From: Prevotella intermedia ATCC 25611 = DSM 20706
GTDB taxonomy: Bacteria > Bacteroidota > Bacteroidia > Bacteroidales > Bacteroidaceae
DNA length: 64,000 bases
Direction: 5' to 3'
NCBI RefSeq assembly: GCF_001953955.1
Contig: NZ_CP019301.1
Location: 388,501-452,500, forward strand
Shown here: positions 8,628-18,603 of the stretch, piece after piece
Position numbering within the stretch: the stretch's first letter is position 1
Layout of the letters: every line of letters starts with the position of its first letter
Notes under the pieces: model-generated
Told to the model about the DNA's origin: nothing
The model's database searches: none
The model's input: only the letters and a program-made list of their open reading frames with translations
Translations under genes and position numbers: made by a program

Positions 8628-10121
8628 TTATTTCTTAAACCGCTTTCCTATAACGGGAAGTTTGCTTAATGGGAAGTCGCGCTTGACGATAATGGCAAGG
8701 AAAACCAGTATCAACGCTGTGTTGGCAGCAAGGGCAAGCAACGTTGACAGGTATTTGTTGGAAGCCGTAATGGCTGCAAACAGCACCAATGCCACCACTA
8801 CATAGAACAGAATTTCCTTCAACGGATAGGCAATAGGATAATACTTCTGTCCGAAGTAGTAGCTTACAACCATACTCACGGCGTACGAAACGAAGCCTGC
8901 CCACGCACAAGCCCAATAGCTGAAATGCGGTATGAGCAGGATATTCATAACGATGAGCACCACCGCACCGATGCCAGAGAAGTACGCTCCCCATATTGTG
9001 CGGTCGGTAAGCTTGTACCAGAAGCTGAGGTTGAAGAAGATTCCGAACATAATTTCGGCTGCCATAACAATCGGTACAATCTCCAATCCGTCCCAATAGC
9101 TGCGCCCCACCACATAGCGAAGCACGTCCATATAGCCCACAACGGCAAGGAAAGCCAGCAAAGTGAAGATGATATAGAACTTCATAGCCTTTGCATAGGT
9201 GTCCTTATTGTCTCTGTCTTTCGACTTTCCGAACACAAACGGTTCGTAAGCATAGCGGAAAGCCTGCGTTATCATAACCATTATCATGGCTATTTTAATA
9301 CATGCGCCATAGATTCCGAGCTGTGTTCGTGCCTCTTCGGCTGTGCCATCGAAAGCGTAAGGGAATATTATTTGCGAGGCAGACTGGTTCAATTGTCCTG
9401 CCAAACCCATTATCAGAAGTGGGAAAGTGTAGCCCAGCATACGCTTGCACGTGCCCATATCGAAGCTGTGACGTATGCCCGACAGTTCCTTCCATAGCAA
9501 AAGCAAGGTAGCAACGGTGCAGAAGAAGTTTATATAGAACACCCACACCACGTCGAGCGTGAAGTTTGCATCGTAGATACCGAACGGATTGAGCTTGAAG
9601 TAAGGCAACACCACCAAGTAAAGCAGGTTCAACACGATGTTGAAAGTGATGTTGAGCATCTTCAGCATAGCAAATTTTATGGGGCGATGCTTACACCGCA
9701 GATAGGCAAAAGGTATGGCTGCAAAGGCATCTATCGCCACCGTAACATACATTATCATAATGTATTCGGGGTGGTCGGCATAGCCCAAGAGTGCCGCAAG
9801 GGGCTGATTGAACAGCAATACTACTGCCATAAAGAGCAAAGACGTAGCTCCCACCATCTTCAAAGTGGTGGCATACACCTTGTCGGGGTCCTCTCCTTCC
9901 TTGCTCATGAAGCGGAAGAAGGTGGTTTCCATACCGTAAGTGAGCAGCACTATCAGCAGTGCCACGTAGGCATACACGTTGGTTATGATGCCATACTGTC
10001 CGCCAGCAGCATTGAATTTGGCAGTTTGTATCGGCACTAAAAGATAGTTTATGAAGCGTGCAGCGATGCTACTGAGCCCATAAATAGCCGTGTCTTTTGC
10101 CAATGATTTTAAGTTTGCCAT
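8628..10121 (-). CDS. Oligosaccharide/polysaccharide flippase, MATE-like (Wzx type)
   Basis: About 497 residues from MANLKSLAKD; the frame extends 24 codons further but that would overlap the upstream gene. The protein is almost entirely hydrophobic with roughly 12-14 predicted membrane segments and short basic loops. It fits the MOP/MATE superfamily polysaccharide biosynthesis exporters that move lipid-linked glycans across the inner membrane. The substrate cannot be told: no glycosyltransferase neighbours are present. It starts 16 bases after the SpmAB-like gene, so the two are co-transcribed. Confidence 0.78.
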   Translation of the reverse strand: MANLKSLAKDTAIYGLSSIAARFINYLLVPIQTAKFNAAGGQYGIITNVYAYVALLIVLLTYGMETTFFRFMSKEGEDPDKVYATTLKMVGATSLLFMAVVLLFNQPLAALLGYADHPEYIMIMYVTVAIDAFAAIPFAYLRCKHRPIKFAMLKMLNITFNIVLNLLYLVVLPYFKLNPFGIYDANFTLDVVWVFYINFFCTVATLLLLWKELSGIRHSFDMGTCKRMLGYTFPLLIMGLAGQLNQSASQIIFPYAFDGTAEEARTQLGIYGACIKIAMIMVMITQAFRYAYEPFVFGKSKDRDNKDTYAKAMKFYIIFTLLAFLAVVGYMDVLRYVVGRSYWDGLEIVPIVMAAEIMFGIFFNLSFWYKLTDRTIWGAYFSGIGAVVLIVMNILLIPHFSYWACAWAGFVSYAVSMVVSYYFGQKYYPIAYPLKEILFYVVVALVLFAAITASNKYLSTLLALAANTALILVFLAIIVKRDFPLSKLPVIGKRFKK

Positions 10122-10137
10122 TTTGTTTCGTGTCTGT

Positions 10138-11364
10138 TTAGAAGAAAAGAGAGCATATTCCGATTGCTGCAAGCACGCCGGCAAGGTCGGCAAGCAAGCC
10201 GCAAGCCACGGCGTGGCGTGTGTAACGTATGCTTACGCTGCCGAAATAAACAGCCAATATATAGAATGTGGTGTCGGTAGAACCTTGGAAGATGCAACTC
10301 AACCTGCCCACAAACGAGTCGGCTCCATAGTTTTGCATCGCCTCAAGCATCAGTCCGCGCGCACCGCTGCCCGACAATGGCTTCATCAGCGCAGTTGGCA
10401 GAGCACCCACAAAGTCGGTATTCACGTGGCATTGCTCCAACGTCCACTGTATGCCGCCTATGCACATATCCATCGCACCCGACGCACGGAACACGCCCAC
10501 GCCCACGAGTATGGCTACAAGATAAGGGATAATGCGCACGGCAGTGGTGAAACCGTCCTTCGCTCCTTCGATGAAAGCATCGTAAACATTGATTTTCCGA
10601 AGCAGTCCTGCACCGATAAAGATAACGATTATCGACATCAATATAAGGTTGGAAGCTACCGAAGTTACGGTGTTCATAGTGCTTTCGTCCATCTGACCGA
10701 AGCCCCAAATCACCAATCCCACCGAACCGATAAGTCCGAAAATGGTGGCAAGCAACACAGGCTGCAGCAGATTGATGCGTTGCCAAAGCGAGGTAACCAT
10801 GATTCCAGTAATCGTAGCAACCGCCGTAGCAAGCAAAATAGGAATGAAAACATCAGTAGGCTGCGCTGCACCGTTCGCACTTCGGAACGCCAAAATGCTG
10901 GTCGGAATAATGGTAAGTCCACTTGTGTTCAGCACAAGAAACATTATCATAGGGTTCGTAGCCGTGTCTTTCTTCGTGTTAAGCTCCTGCATCTGCGCCA
11001 TAGCCTTCAGTCCTGTCGGCGTAGCGGCATTGTCGAGTCCAAGCATATTGGAAGCGATGTTCATAAAGATAGAGCCCATAACAGGGTGGTTCTTAGGAAT
11101 ATCGGGGAACAGCTTGGTGAAAACAGGACTCAACAGTCGTGCCAACACGTTCACAATGCCTGCCTTTTCGCCAATCTTCATAATGCCGAGCCACAAGGCA
11201 AGCACTCCCGTAAGTCCGAGCGAAACCTCGAACGCTGTCTTCGACGAGTCGAAAGTAGCGTCCACCATCTTCTGAAACAGCGTGGTGTCGCCCATTATCA
11301 AGCCTACTATTCCGAAGGCAAAAGCAATCAGAAAAAACGCTATCCAAATATAATTTAATACCAT
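10138..11364 (-). CDS. SpmA/SpmB-like nucleoside-recognition (Gate) domain membrane protein
   Basis: 408 residues from MVLNYIW, integral membrane. It looks like a fusion of spore-maturation proteins A and B: the first half holds the GLDNAATPTGLKAM segment and the second half the KPLSGSGARG segment, both typical of nucleoside-recognition domains. In non-sporulating Bacteroidota its role is unknown and transport of a small solute is only inferred. A good promoter lies upstream and the flippase follows, forming a two-gene unit that may read on into the S46 peptidase. The longer frame beginning 13 codons upstream would start inside the promoter-proximal leader. Confidence 0.82.
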   Translation of the reverse strand: MVLNYIWIAFFLIAFAFGIVGLIMGDTTLFQKMVDATFDSSKTAFEVSLGLTGVLALWLGIMKIGEKAGIVNVLARLLSPVFTKLFPDIPKNHPVMGSIFMNIASNMLGLDNAATPTGLKAMAQMQELNTKKDTATNPMIMFLVLNTSGLTIIPTSILAFRSANGAAQPTDVFIPILLATAVATITGIMVTSLWQRINLLQPVLLATIFGLIGSVGLVIWGFGQMDESTMNTVTSVASNLILMSIIVIFIGAGLLRKINVYDAFIEGAKDGFTTAVRIIPYLVAILVGVGVFRASGAMDMCIGGIQWTLEQCHVNTDFVGALPTALMKPLSGSGARGLMLEAMQNYGADSFVGRLSCIFQGSTDTTFYILAVYFGSVSIRYTRHAVACGLLADLAGVLAAIGICSLFF

Positions 11365-11400
11365 ACGTTTGTTGTCTGCACAGAATTGATATTCAAGATA

Positions 11401-11433
11401 CAAAAGTACGACAATTTAACGATACAAGCAAAA
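11401..11433 (-). promoter_or_regulatory. Promoter for the SpmAB-like gene
   Basis: On the minus strand TTTTG is followed after 20 bases by TACTTTTG, matching the Bacteroidota -33 TTTG / -7 TAnnTTTG pattern. Confidence 0.65.
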
Positions 11434-11600
11434 TAAGCGGTTAATTATGCCGTTCTTTTGCAAATTTTTGTGTTTTACCAACCGAATCTCCCCCACTCAG
11501 CTACTTTAGTGCGCCCATTTATGGTACATTAGTATTTATTTCTACCTTATACAACTTCGCCAATATTTCTTGTTTTATAGACAGAAAACAGACAATAAGA

Positions 11601-11879
11601 GTGTAAATATTTTTCACAAACACCTCTATTCTATAACTACCTCGCTATCGTTACATTATTAAAAGGTATTACGAAAAATCGTTACAAATATCTTTTTAGT
11701 TTACCACTCGTAAATTATTGATAATCAACAACTACGCTTTGACGTTCCAAAACCTATTGTTTCGCATTGCAAAAGCGTAGGTTTTGCACGGTAAAAGCGG
11801 CTGTTTTGCGTTGCAAAAGAGCCGCTTTCGCAGTGCCAAAACGAAATTAGCGTTTTTCCTGCGAATTATATTTACAAAA
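11601..11879 (+). repeat. Modular intergenic repeat, copy B (expanded)
   Basis: Same ends as copy A but about 85 bases longer because of extra A/T-rich sequence between the GTGTAAATATT end and the modules. Module order GCGTAGG, GCGGCTG, GAGCCGC: module 3 pairs with module 2 with one mismatch. The rest of the gap between the SpmAB-like promoter and the membrane-protein gene holds only the two tracts listed next. Confidence 0.85.
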
Positions 11880-11899
11880 TCAAGGATATTGTCAAGTTC

Positions 11900-11945
11900 T
11901 ATACTAGAATTTCTAGAAAGTTCTAGTTTTCATAGAAATTTTAGA
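11900..11945. repeat. CTAG-rich palindromic tract
   Basis: Overlapping near-palindromes of the type TCTAGAA/TTCTAGA immediately beside repeat copy B. The same kind of tract sits beside copies E, F and K. Confidence 0.7.
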
Positions 11946-11960
11946 TAACCCCTCTTTTTC

Positions 11961-12005
11961 TTGGTGTTAGGGGCGTGATGAATCACGCCCCTACATGCAT
12001 TTATG
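11961..12005 (+). repeat. Second repeat family (GGTGTTAGG/GTGATGAATCAC), copy 1
   Basis: Contains AGGGGCGTGA and TCACGCCCCT as a perfect 10-bp stem around TGAA. Related sequence recurs near 22.0, 46.05, 53.3 and 57.7 kb, each close to a copy of the modular repeat. Confidence 0.65.
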
Positions 12006-12093
12006 CAATACAAGGGCTATACTTTCGTAATGGCAAAATGAAGAAGATGTGAGAAAAGAAGGTTGTTTCGTGCCGTAAACACTGCTACGTTCC

Positions 12094-13029
12094 CTATCGA
12101 AGAAGGTAGGGAAAGAGATTGTAAAGCGTGATGACAAACGTGCCAAGGGCAAGAAACTTGAAAGTGAAATTGGTGATTTTGGTGTGGGTCAGCGCAAAGA
12201 AATGCCCTATAAGGGGCGAAGTAGATGCGATAACCGTACCGAGGAGGGCATCGAAATGCTGTGGTTGCAGGCACAGGAAAATAATGGAAACGGTGTTTAG
12301 GTTGATGAAAAAGCTGTAAAGCATGCGGTTGCGAATACTGTCGGCACTCTTTTTACGTATATAGTGAACCGTTCCGATGATGGCACAGAGGATTACCCAC
12401 GACGCTGTAACTATCTGATTGACCGAAAGCAACCAATAGTTGGCAAGACTGCCGAAATTGATTAGTTCGTTGAAATGCTGCACCGCCAACTGCCATTCGC
12501 CACGATAAAGCAGGATTCCGAATGCCACAAGGTTGGGCAAAAGCAGTCCGAAAAGAGAGGAAACATAGTTTCGGACGCTGGGAGCCAACAGCTTTGTGGC
12601 GAGCAACACCCACACAATGGGTACAAAATAAAGGGTTTGCACCCACACAATGCTACTGAAACCCATACAGAGAAAGGCGTAGAACACCCACCCTGGCGAG
12701 CGTTGGTCTTGATAGCAACGGAAAATACAGGTGTAGAAACCTACCATACAGAGCACTACACTGGCGGCACGCATCGACACAAACTGGAAGGTTGCCATCG
12801 TGGTAAGCAGCATATAGCAACACGACACCATACGACTGTAAATGCGTATGAGGGCGTTGGAGTTGTTCAATTCCATCATTAGGAAGGTGGAAAAGAGCAT
12901 GCAGAGGAAGGGCGCAATAACCGACAGGTTGTTTAAACACACCACTGCCCACACAGCAGTGGTGAGGACGGATACCACGGTGAGTGTCCATCTGCTTTCA
13001 GCAATTGTGTTTTGTAGTTGTTTGCGCAC
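12094..13029 (-). CDS. Polytopic membrane protein of unknown function
   Basis: 311 residues with about eight to ten hydrophobic segments and short polar loops, so an inner-membrane protein. I do not recognise a catalytic motif. A related type of Bacteroidota membrane protein is often annotated only as hypothetical. It lies downstream of purD on the same strand with a gap of about 200 bases that includes a GTAGGTGTT/AACACCTAC hairpin, so it is probably a separate unit. Base composition is like that of its neighbours. Confidence 0.6.
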   Translation of the reverse strand: MRKQLQNTIAESRWTLTVVSVLTTAVWAVVCLNNLSVIAPFLCMLFSTFLMMELNNSNALIRIYSRMVSCCYMLLTTMATFQFVSMRAASVVLCMVGFYTCIFRCYQDQRSPGWVFYAFLCMGFSSIVWVQTLYFVPIVWVLLATKLLAPSVRNYVSSLFGLLLPNLVAFGILLYRGEWQLAVQHFNELINFGSLANYWLLSVNQIVTASWVILCAIIGTVHYIRKKSADSIRNRMLYSFFINLNTVSIIFLCLQPQHFDALLGTVIASTSPLIGHFFALTHTKITNFTFKFLALGTFVITLYNLFPYLLR

Positions 13030-13046
13030 CGCTTTTCAGTTTTAAG

Positions 13047-13073
13047 TAGGTGTTCAAAATGAAACACCTACGC
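13047..13073 (-). terminator. Hairpin between purD and the membrane-protein gene
   Basis: GTAGGTGTT and AACACCTAC-type arms pair around a short A-rich loop; no strong T-run, so termination is only likely. A further copy of the arm lies near 13208-13216. Confidence 0.4.
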
Positions 13074-13232
13074 ATTATCCTATTGTTTTATTCTTGGTTT
13101 TACCACTATATTTATGCCTTTTTCTTGTCGTTCTGCCATCTTTCATCACTTCCTAAAGCTGGCATACTGACTGAAAAACAGACTTAAATATAGTGGCAAC
13201 TTATTATAAACACCTACTTGTCAATGTGGTTT

Positions 13233-14501
13233 TTATAAATCCTGACCGATGTCCCTACGGAAGTTTTTGCCTATAAACTGTATCTTTTTAGCATTGGTGA
13301 AACTCTTGAGAAGGGCTTCTTCCTTGTTTGTTCCGTAAGATGACACGGCGATAACACGCCCTCCGTTGGTTACAATCTGTCCGTCTTTCAACGCTGTTCC
13401 GCTATGGAAAACCACCGAATCGGCTACGCTGTCGAGCCCACTGATGGTGTAACCCCTTGTGTAAGCACCAGGATAGCCACCACTGACTAACATAACGCAA
13501 ACGGCAGCACGGTCGTCGAACTCCACTTTACAGTTATCGAGGGTTCCATTGGCAACGCCTTCAAACAAGTCTACGATGTCGCTCTTCAGACGCAACATCA
13601 CGGTTTCGGTTTCCGGGTCGCCCATACGACAGTTGTATTCTATCACCATCGGCTCACCATCTACGTTGATAAGTCCGAAGAAAATGAAGCCTTTATAGTC
13701 GATACCTTCAACTTTCAAGCCATCAACCGTAGGTTTAATAATGCGGTTCTCCACCTTCTGCAACCATTCCGCAGTGGCAAAAGGCACCGGCGACACGCTT
13801 CCCATACCGCCAGTGTTGAGTCCTGTATCGCCCTCGCCGATGCGTTTATAGTCCTTTGCTTCGGGAAGTATCTGATAGTTCGTGCCATCGGTGAGTACAA
13901 ATACCGAACACTCGATACCCGAAAGGAACTCTTCGATGACCACTTTGGCTGATGCTTTGCCGAACATACCGTCGAGCATCTGCTTGAATTCGTGCTTTGC
14001 CTCGTCTAAAGTTGGCAGTATGAGCACGCCTTTGCCTGCTGCCAAGCCGTCAGCCTTGAGCACATAAGGGGCTTTCAGCGTTTCAAGGAACTTCAATCCT
14101 TCCTCTACGGTGGTGCCGTCGAAAGTTGCATAGGCTGCTGTAGGAATGGCGTGGCGTTGCATAAAGGCTTTGGCAAAGTCCTTACTGCCTTCGAGCACCG
14201 CCCCAGCCTTCGACGGTCCGATGATGGAAATGTGAGCAGTGCGGGCATCGTGCTTGAATTCGTCGTATATGCCACGCACCAATGGGTCTTCAGGACCTAC
14301 TACTACCATATCGATAGCGTTGTCTACGGCAAACGCCTTGAGCTTTTCAAAATCGTTTACACCAATGGCTACATTCTCGCCACAGTCGGTTGTACCTGCA
14401 TTGCCTGGCGCAATGAACAGTTTTTCGCACTTCTTGCTTTGTGCAATCTTCCAAGCTAAGGCGTGTTCACGGCCGCCGCTGCCTAACAGTAATATCTTCA
14501 T
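13233..14501 (-). CDS. purD: Phosphoribosylamine--glycine ligase
   Basis: ATP-grasp enzyme of purine synthesis that joins 5-phosphoribosylamine and glycine to give GAR; cytosolic. 422 residues from [17 protein letters not shown], the standard PurD N-terminus; the frame has two more codons upstream that I leave out. Family blocks visible are [22 protein letters not shown] (ATP-grasp), [16 protein letters not shown] and the metal-site region [12 protein letters not shown]. An AGAGAGG-like ribosome site precedes the start. It follows the S9 peptidase gene after about 70 bases on the same strand, so read-through from there is likely. Confidence 0.95.
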   Translation of the reverse strand: MKILLLGSGGREHALAWKIAQSKKCEKLFIAPGNAGTTDCGENVAIGVNDFEKLKAFAVDNAIDMVVVGPEDPLVRGIYDEFKHDARTAHISIIGPSKAGAVLEGSKDFAKAFMQRHAIPTAAYATFDGTTVEEGLKFLETLKAPYVLKADGLAAGKGVLILPTLDEAKHEFKQMLDGMFGKASAKVVIEEFLSGIECSVFVLTDGTNYQILPEAKDYKRIGEGDTGLNTGGMGSVSPVPFATAEWLQKVENRIIKPTVDGLKVEGIDYKGFIFFGLINVDGEPMVIEYNCRMGDPETETVMLRLKSDIVDLFEGVANGTLDNCKVEFDDRAAVCVMLVSGGYPGAYTRGYTISGLDSVADSVVFHSGTALKDGQIVTNGGRVIAVSSYGTNKEEALLKSFTNAKKIQFIGKNFRRDIGQDL

Positions 14502-14568
14502 AAGCACCTCTCTTTCCCCTTATCGTAAGGATTTCCGTTAATGTATTATGTTTCGTTTGTTTAAAAAC

Positions 14569-16773
14569 TTACTTCAAATAGTCCTCGAAATACTGTGTGA
14601 TTCTTTCGTGCAAGTGAACGCTTTGGTGTCCACGCATATTGTGAGGCTCGCCTGGATACACGAAGAAATCGGGTTGAGTGCCTACTGCAATGCACGCCTT
14701 GAGGAAGCTATAACAGTGCTGTGGCAGTACCACTGGGTCGTTCAGACCTGTAATAATCTGCAACTTGCCCTTCAAATCCTTTGCCTTTGCCAAGAGCGAA
14801 GTCTTTGCATAGCCTTCTGGATTGGTCTGCGGTGTGTCCATATAGCGTTCGCCATACATAGCTTCGTACCACTTCCAGTCGATAACAGGGCCACCTGCAA
14901 CGCCTACCTTGAAGGTTTCGGGATAGTTGGTGAGCAGCGAGATGGTCATAAAGCCACCGAACGACCAGCCGTGTACGCCGATACGGTCGGCATCAACGTA
15001 TGGCAGCGTCTTCAAATACTTCACGCCCTGCATCTGGTCGCGCATTTCTACCTGTCCGAGTTGGCGGAAAGTAGCTTGCTCGAACGCTCTACCACGGTTC
15101 TCGCTACCACGGTTGTCGAGAATGAAAAGCAAGTAACCCTTCTGCGCCATATAGGTTTCCCACGAACGTGAACCGTAGTTCCAGCTTGCATCAACGTTGT
15201 GTGCGTGTGGTCCACCATACACATAAACCACGGTTGGGTACTTCTTTGATGGGTCGAAACCGATAGGCTTCACCATACGCCAATAGAGGTCGGTGGTGCC
15301 GTCGTCAGCTTTCAGCGAGCCAGAAGTAAACTCTGGTATGTTGTAACCGTCCCATGGGTTCTTCGCAGTAAGCCAATTCTTTATCGTTGGCTTTGCTCCG
15401 ATGGTGGTAATGTCTATCTTGCGTGGCACAGTAGGTTCTGTATAGTTGTCCACCAAGTAGTTACCGCCACCGCTGAGTGTTGCGTAGTGGTAGCCACGGC
15501 CGTTGTCCAAGAGGGTGCGGGTGCCGTTCTCAACGTTCACGCTCCACGTATTGCGCTGTATAGGGCTGCATTCGTTAGACACGTAGATGATTGATTTCGC
15601 CTTTTCGTTGAAGCCAAGCACGTCCATAACCACCCAATTGCCTTTCGTAATCTGCTTCAGCTGTTTGCCATCCTTATTAAATAGGTAGAAGTGATTGTAG
15701 CCATCTTTCTGCGTTTGCATAACAAACTGGTCGGCATTCCAAGGCAAAAAGAGTATAGGGTGCGAAGGTTCCACGTACTTTGCGTCGGTTTCGCGATACA
15801 ATTCTGCAATCTTGCTGCCCGTTTCGGCGTTGTATGACACCAAGCGACAGTCGTTTTGGTCGCGATTAAGCTCGAACATATAGATGGTTTTGCTATCTGG
15901 GCTCCACTGTATGTTGGTGAAATAGCGGTCGGTAGGGTCGCCTGCATCGAGGTAAACAGTTTTTCCTGTGTTGATGTCGTAGACTCCCACGGTTACCTTG
16001 TGCGATGTTTCGCCTGCCATTGGGTATTTGGTAGGTGCTGGAGTAGCTGCGCGCGACTCGCCGTTTTCAGGTTTCCAGTCTACTTCAGGTATATGAACGA
16101 GCGGATAATCGGTTACCATACTTTGGTCCATACGGTAGAATGCCAAGCGATTGCCCGACGGACTCCAATACAAACCGCCCTTGATACCGAACTCGTCGCG
16201 GTGTACAGCCTGTCCGTAGACGATGTTTTGCGAGCCATCGTTAGTAAGTTGCTTTGTTGTTCCGCCCTTATCGGCAACGTATAGTTGGTCTTTCAGCACG
16301 TATGCCATTGCTCCTGACACCTTATTATAATCCTGTGCCTGAACGCCAGCAACGCTCTTCATAGTGCTTTCAATCTTTTTGGTCTTGAAATTAACCATCA
16401 TTATTTCCTTTCCCGTTGCGATTTGAGCCACTGGGCGGTCGGCGTATGGGAAAGAAACGTGGAAGAGCGAGCGCACTTTAGCGTCGTCGTTGCCTCGTGC
16501 TACTACTGCATTTATATCGTCGAGCGTAAAGAGCGTGGTTTCTTTCAGCGTCTTTGGGTTTACGATTGTGCAGCGGTCTTTGTCCAAACGCACAAGCTGG
16601 TCGCCCCACCACGTGGTGTAGCGGGTTTCAGCTCGCATCTTTTGGAAGTTTTTACCGCCGAAGTTGAGTTCTTCGAGTGTGAACTGTTTCTGTGCCATAA
16701 CGTTGGTAGGCAATGCAAGACCTAAAGTGGCTGCTGCCAATCCTGCACTTACAATTAAAGTCTTAGTCTTCAT
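14569..16773 (-). CDS. S9 family prolyl (tri)peptidyl peptidase / DPP IV-like
   Basis: 734 residues from MKTKTLIVSAGL, which begins a signal peptide ending near ALPTNVMAQ; the much longer upstream extension of the frame lies inside the methyltransferase gene. It has the beta-propeller N-terminal part and the alpha/beta hydrolase C-terminal part of S9B peptidases. The catalytic serine is in GWSFGG (S604), the aspartate in GLNDPVV and the histidine in GEPHNM. The FGI/YWSP/FYRMDQSMV region reads more like Porphyromonas prolyl tripeptidyl peptidase than like classical DPP IV, so tripeptide release after proline is a reasonable inference. Its start overlaps the end of the upstream gene by 11 bases, suggesting translational coupling. 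Confidence 0.87.
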   Translation of the reverse strand: MKTKTLIVSAGLAAATLGLALPTNVMAQKQFTLEELNFGGKNFQKMRAETRYTTWWGDQLVRLDKDRCTIVNPKTLKETTLFTLDDINAVVARGNDDAKVRSLFHVSFPYADRPVAQIATGKEIMMVNFKTKKIESTMKSVAGVQAQDYNKVSGAMAYVLKDQLYVADKGGTTKQLTNDGSQNIVYGQAVHRDEFGIKGGLYWSPSGNRLAFYRMDQSMVTDYPLVHIPEVDWKPENGESRAATPAPTKYPMAGETSHKVTVGVYDINTGKTVYLDAGDPTDRYFTNIQWSPDSKTIYMFELNRDQNDCRLVSYNAETGSKIAELYRETDAKYVEPSHPILFLPWNADQFVMQTQKDGYNHFYLFNKDGKQLKQITKGNWVVMDVLGFNEKAKSIIYVSNECSPIQRNTWSVNVENGTRTLLDNGRGYHYATLSGGGNYLVDNYTEPTVPRKIDITTIGAKPTIKNWLTAKNPWDGYNIPEFTSGSLKADDGTTDLYWRMVKPIGFDPSKKYPTVVYVYGGPHAHNVDASWNYGSRSWETYMAQKGYLLFILDNRGSENRGRAFEQATFRQLGQVEMRDQMQGVKYLKTLPYVDADRIGVHGWSFGGFMTISLLTNYPETFKVGVAGGPVIDWKWYEAMYGERYMDTPQTNPEGYAKTSLLAKAKDLKGKLQIITGLNDPVVLPQHCYSFLKACIAVGTQPDFFVYPGEPHNMRGHQSVHLHERITQYFEDYLK

Positions 16774-18256
16774 CTGTATTATAATTATTTTTTTTACGGA
16801 ACTTTCCGCCTTTGTTTCCTTTATCAAATCGTTTGCCGTCGAACTTCTTCTTTCCACGGAATGAGCCACGCTCGTCGCCGAATCGGTCGTCATCGCGGAA
16901 GTTTCTGCGTCCGCCACGCTTGCCGTCTTCAAACTTCTTTCCGCCTATCGAGATGTTGTGTTCAAAGCTGTGGAAGGTGAAAGAGCGTATGTCGCCCTCT
17001 TCGTTTTCTTCGGTTTCGTCGAGTCGTTTCTTGAAATCGCGGTTCTTCTTGAAGCGGTGTTTCTGTGCCATTTCGCGCTTTTCGTCTTCTGTCTTCACAA
17101 TCCCGCCTTCTGCACGGAAGTCGTTCAGCTTGCCGTCGAACATCTGATAGCGACGGAACTCGCATTCCAACGAACCGTTATACACGGGAATCTTGATGCT
17201 TGGCTTCAATCCGATTTCGCGGAAACACTCTTCTCGATACGAGAGAATCCACGCTTCGTTGCCCATAAACTGGTGTTTCAGGCGTTCGCCAATCATTTTG
17301 TAGGTGCCCAAGAGGTTCGGAGTAGAGATGCGCTCGCCGTAAGGAGGGTTCATCACGATGATACTCTTCTGCTCTGGCTGCGTGAAGTTCTTGAAGTCCT
17401 TGTGCTCTATGGTAACGTATTTTGTGAATCCTGCTGCCGCCACGTTCATTTTTGCCGTGTTCACAGCCTTCATTTCAACGTCGTAACCGTAGATATGGTG
17501 GTCGAATTCTCGCTCCTGCGAATCGTCGTTGTATATCATATCGAAGAGTTCTTGGTCGAAATCGGGCCATTTTTCGAACGCAAACTCCTTGCGGAATACG
17601 CCTGGAGAAATGTTGCGTGCGATGAGTGCAGCCTCGATGGGCAGCGTGCCCGAGCCACACATAGGGTCGATGAAGTCGGTTTCGCCCTTCCAACCAGTCA
17701 TCAATATCATACCTGCTGCGAGCACTTCGTTCAATGGTGCCTCCACACTTTCTTGTCGGTAGCCACGACGGTGCAGCGATTCGCCGCTGGAGTCGAGCGA
17801 CAAGGTAGCCTTATCTTCGGCTACGTGTATGTTCAGGCGAATGTCTGGGTTGCTTACAGAGATGTTCGGGCGTATGCCTGTGTTTTCACGGAACTGGTCT
17901 ACAATGGCATCTTTCACCTTGTAGGTAACAAAACGTGAGTTCTTGAACTCTTCCGAGTAGACCACCGAGTCTACCGAGAATGTCTTTCCCTTCAGAATGT
18001 ACTTGCTCCAATCTATCTTTTTCACTTCATCGTACATATCTTCTGCGCTCTTTGCCTTGAAGTGTGCGATTGGTTTCAGTACTCTTATTGCGGTGTGCAA
18101 CTGGAAGTTAGCGCGGTACATCATTTCCTTGTTTCCTGTGAACGACACCATTCGTCGTCCAATCTGCACGTTGTTAGCACCCAGTTGGGTGAGCTCTTGA
18201 GCCAAAACCTCCTCAAGTCCCATAAAGGTTTTGGCAATGAGTTCAAATTCTTCCAT
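16763..18256 (-). CDS. THUMP-domain 23S rRNA methyltransferase, RlmL-like
   Basis: 497 residues from MEEFELIAKTF; an ATG eight codons upstream is an alternative. The order is an N-terminal ferredoxin-like/THUMP RNA-binding region (about 1-165), a class I SAM methyltransferase with DPMCGSGTLPIEAAL and the NPPYGER motif of N2-guanine methyltransferases, and a highly basic, glycine/arginine/lysine-rich tail of about 70 residues that looks disordered and RNA-binding. E. coli RlmL makes m2G2445; the same target is likely but not shown. The 3' end overlaps the S9 peptidase start by 11 bases. A TATCTTTG box near 18445 would give a leader of about 180 bases. Confidence 0.85.
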   Translation of the reverse strand: MEEFELIAKTFMGLEEVLAQELTQLGANNVQIGRRMVSFTGNKEMMYRANFQLHTAIRVLKPIAHFKAKSAEDMYDEVKKIDWSKYILKGKTFSVDSVVYSEEFKNSRFVTYKVKDAIVDQFRENTGIRPNISVSNPDIRLNIHVAEDKATLSLDSSGESLHRRGYRQESVEAPLNEVLAAGMILMTGWKGETDFIDPMCGSGTLPIEAALIARNISPGVFRKEFAFEKWPDFDQELFDMIYNDDSQEREFDHHIYGYDVEMKAVNTAKMNVAAAGFTKYVTIEHKDFKNFTQPEQKSIIVMNPPYGERISTPNLLGTYKMIGERLKHQFMGNEAWILSYREECFREIGLKPSIKIPVYNGSLECEFRRYQMFDGKLNDFRAEGGIVKTEDEKREMAQKHRFKKNRDFKKRLDETEENEEGDIRSFTFHSFEHNISIGGKKFEDGKRGGRRNFRDDDRFGDERGSFRGKKKFDGKRFDKGNKGGKFRKKNNYNTDED

Positions 18257-18444
18257 TAATTTGTTAGTTAAAACTTTCATCTTTCTGCGCTTCAACACCG
18301 TTTGCGGCATTGCAGACGAGATGCTTTTCTATTATTTATGATTGTTATTTCTGCTTTTCTGTTTGTTGTTTCAGGAACGTTATTACAGCCGTTCCATCGT
18401 GTCGTTACCATTGTATGAGCACAGAACAACGGTAATAACTGTTG

Positions 18445-18452
18445 CAAAGATA
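18445..18452 (-). promoter_or_regulatory. Candidate -7 box for the RlmL-like gene
   Basis: TATCTTTG on the minus strand followed by GCAA, about 190 bases ahead of the chosen start. No start-proximal alternative is as good. Confidence 0.45.
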
Positions 18453-18521
18453 GTGATTTTCAGCGAAAGAACAAGAAAGTTGCACAAAAACTAACCATAA
18501 AAACAGACTTTTCCGTAACTG

Positions 18522-18553
18522 AAAACCCCACCGCCGTGCAAGCGATGGGGTTT
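18522..18553 (-). terminator. Terminator after rpoD
   Basis: AAACCCCA and TGGGGTTT arms with a 15-base loop; on the minus strand the exit side reads GGGGTTTT. Confidence 0.6.
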
Positions 18554-18603
18554 ATTTCTGAATATTCAGCCCTTCAGCGAGGACTATCCAATAAATTTTA
18601 CGT

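Noticed and set aside
10090..11358. 422-codon plus-strand frame
   Set aside because: It is antisense to the SpmAB-like membrane protein, with a low-complexity H/R/S-rich composition typical of a shadow frame.
16958..17938. 326-codon plus-strand frame
   Set aside because: Antisense to the RlmL-like gene, whose domain motifs are clear.
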